The notes beneath the pieces were generated by a model. It did not search any database, was not told the DNA's origin, and worked only from the letters and a program-made list of their open reading frames with translations. Shown here piece by piece: positions 1 through 5,086 of a DNA stretch of 7,646 bases. The stretch's first letter is position 1; each line of letters begins with the position of its first letter. The stretch is from positions 1-7,646 of the forward strand of contig SKNJ01000161.1 of NCBI GenBank assembly GCA_007120575.1, read 5' to 3'. This stretch comes from Thioalkalivibrio sp. (lineage in GTDB: Bacteria > Pseudomonadota > Gammaproteobacteria > Ectothiorhodospirales > Ectothiorhodospiraceae). The position numbers were made by a program, and so were the translations under genes.

Positions 1-1
1 C

Positions 2-184
2 CATGGGGTGGACTTCGGGAGCGTGGACTTTGCTGCCGTGGCCCAGGGGTTCGGAGCCTGGGCCACGCGAATCCGGAGGCTTGAGGAACTGGCCCCGGCC
101 GTGGAGGAGGCCCTCGCGTCCGGCCGACCTGCGGTCATTGATGCCGTGCTGGATCCAGGGGAGTACCGGGCTCACGCCCGGTAG
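2..184 (+). CDS. Thiamine-diphosphate-dependent enzyme (acetolactate synthase-like), C-terminal end only
   Basis: An open frame enters from the left edge (first full codon at position 2) and ends at TAG 182-184, giving 60 residues; the start lies outside the window. The visible part reads as the end of the C-terminal TPP-binding domain of the acetolactate synthase/benzoylformate decarboxylase superfamily. It has VDFAAVAQGFGAWATRI, then a helix with LEELAPAVEEALASGRPAVIDAVLDP, matching the family pattern 'DF..lA.afG..g.rv....eL..al..al..g.PavidV.vDp'. Such enzymes act on 2-oxo acids (decarboxylation or carboligation) in the cytoplasm. The catalytic parts (N-terminal glutamate, GDG...N cofactor motif) are not in the window, so the exact reaction cannot be named. 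The gene converges on the acyl-CoA dehydrogenase gene 55 nt away. The family call is fairly sure; a specific substrate is not supportable. Confidence 0.75.
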   Translation, partial: HGVDFGSVDFAAVAQGFGAWATRIRRLEELAPAVEEALASGRPAVIDAVLDPGEYRAHAR

Positions 185-191
185 CCCGATT

Positions 192-234
192 GAGGGGGGG
201 CAGGGGCGGCGCCGGCAAGCCCCCGCCCCCCCTC
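192..234. terminator. GC-rich hairpin between convergent genes, probable bidirectional terminator
   Basis: GAGGGGGGGC (192-201) pairs perfectly with GCCCCCCCTC (225-234) in a 10-bp stem. GGGG (203-206) can extend it by pairing with CCCC (221-224), with A202 bulged. It lies 7 nt after the TAG of the upstream + strand gene and 5 nt beyond the TGA of the minus-strand gene, the usual place for a shared terminator. Neither strand has a real U-run after the stem, so termination would rest on stem strength or need a factor. Position and symmetry are clear; function is inferred. Confidence 0.6.
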
Positions 235-239
235 GTCCC

Positions 240-1424
240 TCAGTAGGCGGGGATTCCGGTGACTGCGTGGCCCAGAATCAGCGAGTGGATGTCGTGGGTG
301 CCCTCGTAGGTGTAGACCGACTCCAGGTTGGCCATATGTCGCATGGAGGCGTATTCCACAAGGATCCCATTGCCTCCCAGCAGCCGCCGGGCTTCCCGGG
401 CCACCTCGCAGGCCATGTCCACGTTGGCCCGCTTCGCCAGGGAGACCTGCTGCGGCGTGGCCTTCCCCTCATCCTTGAGGCGGCCCAACTGGAGGACCAG
501 GAGCTGAGCCTGGGTAATGGAGGTGAGCATGTCGGCCAGGCGCACTTGCTGGATCTGTTTTCCGCCGATGGGTCCGTCGAACATCACCCGCTCCTTCGAA
601 TACTGGAGCGCCTCGTCGAAGCAGGCCATGGCTGAACCCAGTGCGCCCCACGCGATCCCGTAACGGGCCTGGGTGAGGCACATGAGGGGGCTCTTGAGCC
701 CGCCGGAATCCGGCATCAGGGCGTCATCCCCCACCTCCACGTCCTCCATATGGAGTTCGCTGGTGTCCGAGGCCAGGAGGGAGAGCTTCCCCTTCTGGTC
801 TGTGGCGGTGAAGCCTGGGGTGTCCGTTTCCACCACGAATCCCCGAATGCCCTTCGTGTCCCCCAGCTCCCCCGTCTGGGCCCAGATCACCGCCACGTCC
901 GCCATGGACCCGTTGGTGATCCACATCTTGGTGCCGTTCAGGACCCATCCCCCGTCCGTCTTACGGGCGGTGGTGATCATCCCGCCGGGATTGGAGCCAA
1001 AGTCGGGCTCGGTGAGGCCGAAGCAGCCGATGGCCTCGCCGGACTGGAGCTTCGGGAGCCAGTGCTGCCGATGGTCCTCGCTGCCGAAGGCGTAGATGGG
1101 GTACATGACCAGGGCCCCCTGGACGGAGGCGAAGGATCGGATCCCCGAGTCGCCCCGCTCCAGTTCCTGCATGATGAGCCCGTAGGCCACGTTGTTCAGG
1201 CCGGCACACCCGTACTTCTCCGGCAGGTTTGCCCCCAGCATCCCGAGTTGGGCCAGGTCCGGGATGATTTCCTCCGGAAAGCGGCGTCCGATGTATGCCT
1301 CATCAATGATGGGGAGGAGGCGCTCATCGACCCATTCCCGGACCATGTCCCGGATCATGCGCTCCTCCTCGCTGAGGAGGCCGTCCACATCGTAGAAGTC
1401 AATACCCTGGAATTTCCCGGCCAT
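240..1424 (-). CDS. gcdH: Glutaryl-CoA dehydrogenase-like acyl-CoA dehydrogenase
   Basis: This 394-residue FAD enzyme has normal family length. It would oxidise glutaryl-CoA and decarboxylate the intermediate to crotonyl-CoA in the cytoplasm, passing electrons to electron-transfer flavoprotein. The acyl-CoA dehydrogenase architecture is complete: an N-terminal helical domain (about 15-130), the beta-domain FAD loop CFGLTEPDFGSNPGGM (134-149) with W-I-T at 168-170, and a C-terminal helical domain with LLGGNGI (348-354). YEGTHDIHSLILG (373-385) supplies the catalytic base Glu374. SGIRS (93-97) keeps the Arg-Ser pair which in human glutaryl-CoA dehydrogenase (Arg94/Ser95) binds the substrate carboxylate; ordinary short-chain enzymes lack it. 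The ATG at 1424 is chosen over one 15 codons upstream because purine-rich GGGGGAAGAGGG precedes it and homology begins just after it. It is the last gene of the minus-strand cluster, 82 nt after the TAXI receptor. Glutaryl-CoA specificity is likely but not certain. Confidence 0.85.
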   Translation of the reverse strand: MAGKFQGIDFYDVDGLLSEEERMIRDMVREWVDERLLPIIDEAYIGRRFPEEIIPDLAQLGMLGANLPEKYGCAGLNNVAYGLIMQELERGDSGIRSFASVQGALVMYPIYAFGSEDHRQHWLPKLQSGEAIGCFGLTEPDFGSNPGGMITTARKTDGGWVLNGTKMWITNGSMADVAVIWAQTGELGDTKGIRGFVVETDTPGFTATDQKGKLSLLASDTSELHMEDVEVGDDALMPDSGGLKSPLMCLTQARYGIAWGALGSAMACFDEALQYSKERVMFDGPIGGKQIQQVRLADMLTSITQAQLLVLQLGRLKDEGKATPQQVSLAKRANVDMACEVAREARRLLGGNGILVEYASMRHMANLESVYTYEGTHDIHSLILGHAVTGIPAY

Positions 1425-1450
1425 GGGCCCTCTTCCCCCTTTCGGATCGG

Positions 1451-1467
1451 GTGCCGGAGGTCGGCAC
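1451..1467. other. Small hairpin upstream of the acyl-CoA dehydrogenase
   Basis: GTGCCG (1451-1456) and CGGCAC (1462-1467) form a perfect 6-bp stem with a 5-nt loop, 26 nt upstream of the dehydrogenase start. No U-tract follows, so it is not a classical terminator. It could stabilise or demarcate a processed mRNA between the two genes. It may also be a chance structure in GC-rich DNA. Confidence 0.35.
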
Positions 1468-1478
1468 ACGGTGATGGC

Positions 1479-1497
1479 CTCCCCCGGAGAGGGGGAG
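1479..1497. other. Hairpin just after the TAXI receptor gene
   Basis: CTCCCCC (1479-1485) and GGGGGAG (1491-1497) form a 7-bp perfect stem with a 5-nt loop, starting 9 nt beyond the receptor stop codon on the minus strand. The next transcribed bases are GCCATCACC, with no U-run. It may act as a partial terminator or a 3'-end stabiliser giving different mRNA levels for receptor and dehydrogenase. This role is inferred from position only. Confidence 0.4.
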
Positions 1498-1506
1498 CGC
1501 GATGAC

Positions 1507-2460
1507 TTACGGCAGGTGCTCGTCCACCCAGGCCTGCGTCACGGGATGCAGGGGGATGGGGGCGGACCGGAGGGCCTCCATGTCGATCTGGTTGGCGATG
1601 GGGGTCACCCGGATGAGGCGGTCGCGCTCCTCGGTGACGATCTGGAGGATGTTCCGGACGACGTCATCGGGGAGGTCTTCCCTGGCCAGCAGCCAGTTCC
1701 ACTCGGCGATGGTGGGAATGTCTTCCTCCACGCCTCGGTAGGCTCCGGCGGGGATCACACTCCGGAAGAAGTAGGAGTGTTCGCTGGTGAGCCGCTCCAT
1801 CCAGGGGGAGGTGATGGGGAGGAGGCGGCCATCACCGGTCTCCATGACCTCCATGACGGCGGCGGCGGGATAGCCCACCGAGATGATGGCCGCGTCGACG
1901 GACCCGTCTCTGAGGGCCCCGGCGGATTCGCTGAAGGTGAGGTAGCGGACCCGGATGTCGTCGTATCCCAGCCCGTAGGCATCCAGGACCATCCGGGAAA
2001 CCGGCTCGGTTCCGGCGCCGGCAGCCCCAACCGAGATCCGGAGCCCCTCGAAATCCTCCACGGAACGGGCGCTGGATCCCCTGGGGACCAGGATGTTCAC
2101 CACGTTGGGATAGAGGGGGGCCAGGACCCTGAGTTCCGTGAAGGGCTGGGTGCCCTCCTCCACGCCGTTGTATGCCTGGTAGGCGGTGCTCCCAAGGGAC
2201 ATGGCGATGTCCATCTCTCCCCGCTGCAGAAGGCGGACGTTCCCCAGGGCGCCCCCCGTCACCTCGGCGGTGAATTGCCGCCCCTCCTCGTCCATGGCGG
2301 ACAGCCGGCTGGCAATGGTCCCTCCCAGGGGATAGTAGATCCCGCCGGTGCCGGCGGTACCGATGCTCATGTAGCTCCGGCCCTCCATGTCGCACCCAGT
2401 CGCAGCGAATCCGACGGCAGCCAGCGCCATGAGCCCGAGGCCAAACCGATTCTTGAGCAT
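1507..2460 (-). CDS. TRAP transporter solute receptor, TAXI family, lipoprotein
   Basis: This 317-residue protein is the extracytoplasmic substrate-binding part of a tripartite ATP-independent transporter, capturing an organic anion and handing it to the membrane permease. The N-terminus has K3/R5, a hydrophobic stretch (6-21) and a lipobox ending ATGC, so Cys23 should be lipidated. The TAXI signature GTAGTGGIYYPLGG (34-47) opens the mature domain. Further family blocks are ALGNVRLLQRGEMDIAMS (71-88), GAGTEPVSRMVLDAYGL (148-164) and VDAAIISVGYPAAAVME (188-204). The ATG at 2460 has AAGGAG five bases upstream; a GTG two codons earlier would overlap that site, so ATG is preferred. TAXI receptors typically pair with fused permeases such as the one at 5087-6982, here separated by the E1 gene. 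Asp24 follows the lipid cysteine, which in Escherichia coli favours inner-membrane retention. The ligand cannot be read from the sequence; glutamate-like and dicarboxylate ligands are known in the family. Confidence 0.9.
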   Translation of the reverse strand: MLKNRFGLGLMALAAVGFAATGCDMEGRSYMSIGTAGTGGIYYPLGGTIASRLSAMDEEGRQFTAEVTGGALGNVRLLQRGEMDIAMSLGSTAYQAYNGVEEGTQPFTELRVLAPLYPNVVNILVPRGSSARSVEDFEGLRISVGAAGAGTEPVSRMVLDAYGLGYDDIRVRYLTFSESAGALRDGSVDAAIISVGYPAAAVMEVMETGDGRLLPITSPWMERLTSEHSYFFRSVIPAGAYRGVEEDIPTIAEWNWLLAREDLPDDVVRNILQIVTEERDRLIRVTPIANQIDMEALRSAPIPLHPVTQAWVDEHLP

Positions 2461-2636
2461 GCTCACTCCTTGAGTTCAGTCCTTCCATGTTCCGGGCGGC
2501 GGCACTTCACCTTTCCCCGGCCCTTCCCCTTCCGTGCTCCCTTATCTGCGAACGGAGCCCCCCTCGTGTTTCCGCAGCACGGTCAGGGGAAACATCGCAG
2601 GATGGAGAGGGCGCACAAAGGTCGGGCCCCCGCCCC

Positions 2637-2665
2637 GGGTCGGCCCAGCGCGTTCGCTGGGACCC
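2637..2665. other. Strong hairpin in the E1-receptor gap
   Basis: CCCAGCG (2644-2650) and CGCTGGG (2655-2661) form a 7-bp perfect stem around a 4-nt loop. GGGT (2637-2640) and ACCC (2662-2665) extend it by 4 bp with a 3-nt bulge. No U-tract follows on either strand. In the minus-strand transcript it lies about 180 nt before the receptor start, so it could be an attenuator, a processing site or a barrier protecting the 3' part of the message. The structure is clear; the function is unknown. Confidence 0.5.
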
Positions 2666-2775
2666 TCCGGCGAGGACCCTGAACCTCTTCGGTCACGTTT
2701 TCCGTGAAGCCTTCATGGTGCGTGTCTGTGAGACCCCCGTCAAGGGACCCTCCGGTTCCTGACTGCGGCGCAAGA

Positions 2776-2806
2776 ACATGCAGGGTCCCCTGGAGAGGAT
2801 GCATGT
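2776..2806 (-). terminator. Possible weak terminator after the E1 gene
   Basis: ACATGCA (2776-2782) and TGCATGT (2800-2806) are perfect 7-nt inverted repeats with a 17-nt loop, 17 nt beyond the E1 stop codon. On the minus strand the stem is followed by TCTTG, a short and impure U-rich stretch. The long loop and low stem stability make this a weak candidate; read-through into the receptor gene is plausible. Confidence 0.3.
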
Positions 2807-2823
2807 CCTGGCGAACCAGTCCT

Positions 2824-5070
2824 CTACAGGAGGTCGTCCGGCTCCCCGGTCACTGCCTGGATCCCCGCCAGGATCCGTTCCTCGTCCAGGAGGACCAGGT
2901 TCGCTGCCGGACCGAGGGGGATGAAGCTGTCCTCCGAGGTTACGGCGCCCATGGCCCCGCGGAAGCCGGACTGCACCAGGCGGGAGAGGATCTCGTCCGC
3001 CACTCCGCCTCCGGTGCGGCGACACTCGTCGGCCACCAGTACGCGGCCGCAGGCATGAGCGTTCCGGAGGACAGCCTCGTGGGGAAGGGGGTTCAGCCAT
3101 CGCAGGTCCAGGACCCGGGCCCGGATCCCCCACGCTTCCTCTGCCCTGCGCGCGGCCCGAAGGGCCATGCGCAGGCCGTTGGAATAGGTCACCACCAGGA
3201 GGTCCGAGGCCTCCGGGTTGTGGATCCCCACCTCCCCTGGGAGGAGGGTCTCGTCGGGGGGGGGGTAGTCGGTGAGCCACCCTTCGTCCCCGTCCGAGTG
3301 GAGGTCCCGCTCGTGGTAGAGGGCAATGGGCTCCAGGAAACAGACCACGCTTCCCGTGGCCTCCGCCACGGCCAGGGCGCCCCGGAGCATCCGGGCGGCA
3401 TCATCTCCCCGGGCCGGAGCGGCCAGCACGATCCCGGGGATGTCCCGGAGGGCACCCAGGGAGTTGTCGTTGTGGAAGTGGCCACCAAATCCCTTCTGGT
3501 AGGCCAGGGATCCCACCCGGACCACCATGGGGTTCCTGAACTGCCCGGAGGAGAAGAAGGTGAGGGAGGCGGCCTCGCCCCGGAGCTGGTCCAGGGCGTT
3601 GTGGATGTATGCCAGGTATTGGATCTCGGGGATGGGGAGGAAGCCCCGGAGGGCGGCACCCTGGGCGATCCCCAGGATCATGGTCTCGTCCAGGAGGCTG
3701 TCGAAGACCCGATCCCTCCCGAACCTCTTCTGGAGACCCGCCGTGACGTGATAGACGCCACCCTTCCGCCCCACGTCCTCGCCGAAAACGAGGGCGTGGG
3801 GGCGGCGGAGGAGTTCGTCGTGGAGCGCCGCGTTGATGTGGGCCGCCACGGTACGGCGGACGGGCGACTCCTGCTCCTCCGGGAGGGTGCCATCGAAGTG
3901 GGCTCTCCGTTGCTCCTTGCTGGCTGCCGGGGGGAGGGTGGATCCCAGCCGGCCCCACTCGGGGGGTTGGAGGGGGGCCATCACCTCTTCCCGGGTCTCC
4001 AGACGGGGACGGGATGCGGCTTGCTCTCCCGCTCGGACCACCTCCTCTCGGATTCGGCCCAGGATCTCCAAGAGCTCGCCAGGTGTGGCTGCACCCGTTT
4101 CCACGAGTCTCCGGGCGTTCCGGAGCAGGGGGTCCCGTTCCTCGTCGGCCTGGATCTCGCTCAGGGACCGGTACCCCAGTTCCACGTCACTCCCGGCATG
4201 GCCCCACAGACGCACGGTCCGGAGGTGGAGGAAGACGGGCTGCCGGGCGGAGCGGCAGACGTCAATCGCCTGGCCAACGGTGTCCCACACCTCGTCCAAC
4301 TCCCCGTCGGCAAGGAAGTAGCGGAGTCGGGATTGCTCCCCGAAGGTCTCCTCGATCCACCTCCGGGGGGTGGGGACGGAAATCCCGATCTGGTTGTCCT
4401 CGCAGAGAAAGAGGATGGGGACCGGGCTCCCCAGTCGCTGGGACCACCGGGCAGCGTTCACGGCGGTGAGGGCCGAGGCATGGTTCGCCGAGGCATCCCC
4501 GAAGGAACAGCACACGATGGCATCCCTGGGAAGATCCCCCGGGACCCCGAGGCGACGGGCCCGCTCGATGGCAAAGGCCAATCCCACCGCCTTGGGAAGT
4601 TGGGAGGCGATGGTGCTGGTCTGGGGAATCACCTGGAGGGGACGGCTCCCCCACACCTTGTGCCGCCCATGGCTGATGGGGTCCTCCTTGGAGGCCACCA
4701 CCCCCAGGAGGGTGTCCAGGGCCGGGTCCACCGAGGGGTCCTTCCGGGCCCGGGCCATCATGAGGCCCCCAGATCGGTAGTGCAGGAGGCAGGGATCGGT
4801 GATCCGGAGACGGCTTCCAACCACCGCGTTCTGCTCGTGGCCCGCGCTGGAGATGGTGTAGAAGCTTCGGTTGTCCTGCCGTAGCTCCCGAGAGACCACG
4901 TCGATCTCCCGGGACCGGGCCTGATCCTCGAAAAGGGCCACCGCCTCGCCCGCCGTCAGCCCCGACTGGGAGGAGAGGTGGGCATCAGGGGCCAGGAGGG
5001 AAGGTGAGGGCTCGGCGGTCCGGAGGTACCCTTCCAGGCGCTCGCGGACGGCACGGATCCGTTCATTCAT
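2824..5070 (-). CDS. 2-oxo acid dehydrogenase E1 component, fused alpha and beta subunits (branched-chain type)
   Basis: This 748-residue protein joins both E1 halves in one chain. E1 uses thiamine diphosphate to decarboxylate a 2-oxo acid and reductively acylate the lipoyl group of E2. The alpha part (about 60-345) has GHEQNAVVGSRL (78-89), HYRSGGLMMAR (97-107), GSRPLQVIPQTSTIASQLPKAVG (141-163), the TPP/Mg motif GDA...EDN (191-226) and the phosphate-loop region LWGHAGSDVELGYRS (288-302). A linker rich in Pro, Glu and Arg (about 346-403) follows. The beta part (about 404-740) has VFGEDVGRKGGVYHVTAGL (428-446), the DETMILGIAQGAALRG stretch (461-476) with the likely catalytic Glu462, PEIQYLAYIHNALDQ (481-495) and GGHFHNDN (529-536). 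The start ATG is 16 nt after the permease stop, with GAGGG 9 nt upstream, so coupling is likely. Motifs fit the branched-chain/2-oxoisovalerate group best. No E2 or E3 gene is in the window, and the substrate cannot be fixed from sequence. Confidence 0.88.
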   Translation of the reverse strand: MNERIRAVRERLEGYLRTAEPSPSLLAPDAHLSSQSGLTAGEAVALFEDQARSREIDVVSRELRQDNRSFYTISSAGHEQNAVVGSRLRITDPCLLHYRSGGLMMARARKDPSVDPALDTLLGVVASKEDPISHGRHKVWGSRPLQVIPQTSTIASQLPKAVGLAFAIERARRLGVPGDLPRDAIVCCSFGDASANHASALTAVNAARWSQRLGSPVPILFLCEDNQIGISVPTPRRWIEETFGEQSRLRYFLADGELDEVWDTVGQAIDVCRSARQPVFLHLRTVRLWGHAGSDVELGYRSLSEIQADEERDPLLRNARRLVETGAATPGELLEILGRIREEVVRAGEQAASRPRLETREEVMAPLQPPEWGRLGSTLPPAASKEQRRAHFDGTLPEEQESPVRRTVAAHINAALHDELLRRPHALVFGEDVGRKGGVYHVTAGLQKRFGRDRVFDSLLDETMILGIAQGAALRGFLPIPEIQYLAYIHNALDQLRGEAASLTFFSSGQFRNPMVVRVGSLAYQKGFGGHFHNDNSLGALRDIPGIVLAAPARGDDAARMLRGALAVAEATGSVVCFLEPIALYHERDLHSDGDEGWLTDYPPPDETLLPGEVGIHNPEASDLLVVTYSNGLRMALRAARRAEEAWGIRARVLDLRWLNPLPHEAVLRNAHACGRVLVADECRRTGGGVADEILSRLVQSGFRGAMGAVTSEDSFIPLGPAANLVLLDEERILAGIQAVTGEPDDLL

Positions 5071-5086
5071 GGAATGGAACCCTCGA

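Larger units (their letters stand above)
2461..2823. other. Gene-free gap between E1 and TAXI receptor genes
   Basis: No open frame in these 363 nt has protein-like composition or a convincing start, so I see no gene. On the minus strand the gap contains the end of the E1 transcript, two hairpins (listed separately) and the Shine-Dalgarno AAGGAG of the receptor gene (2466-2471). A weak promoter candidate on the minus strand is TTGACG at 2738-2743 with CACCAT 17 nt on (2715-2720); the -10 matches only half the consensus. The 12-mer GGGACCCTCCGG occurs twice on the + strand (2659-2670 and 2744-2755). The length contrasts with the 16-nt spacing of permease and E1, and suggests that the receptor may be transcribed or regulated partly on its own. 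Confidence 0.5.

Noticed and set aside
3..635. + strand open frame of 210 codons at the left edge
   Set aside because: It is in a different frame from the thiamine-enzyme C-terminus and then runs antisense to the acyl-CoA dehydrogenase; the protein has no family character.
1423..2682. + strand open frame of 419 codons opposite the TAXI receptor
   Set aside because: It has no family resemblance, is Gly/Pro/His-rich, and lies opposite a well-supported gene with signal peptide and family signature.
2583..2804. Possible small minus-strand gene (73 codons) in the E1-receptor gap
   Set aside because: It begins near the E1 stop but has no good ribosome binding site, its product has no recognisable features, and it runs through the strong hairpin. 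I treat the gap as non-coding.
2704..4884. Long + strand open frame of 726 codons
   Set aside because: It is antisense to the E1 gene, has low-complexity Gly/Pro/Arg/Glu-rich composition and no recognisable domain. It is a by-product of GC-rich codon use in the opposite strand.
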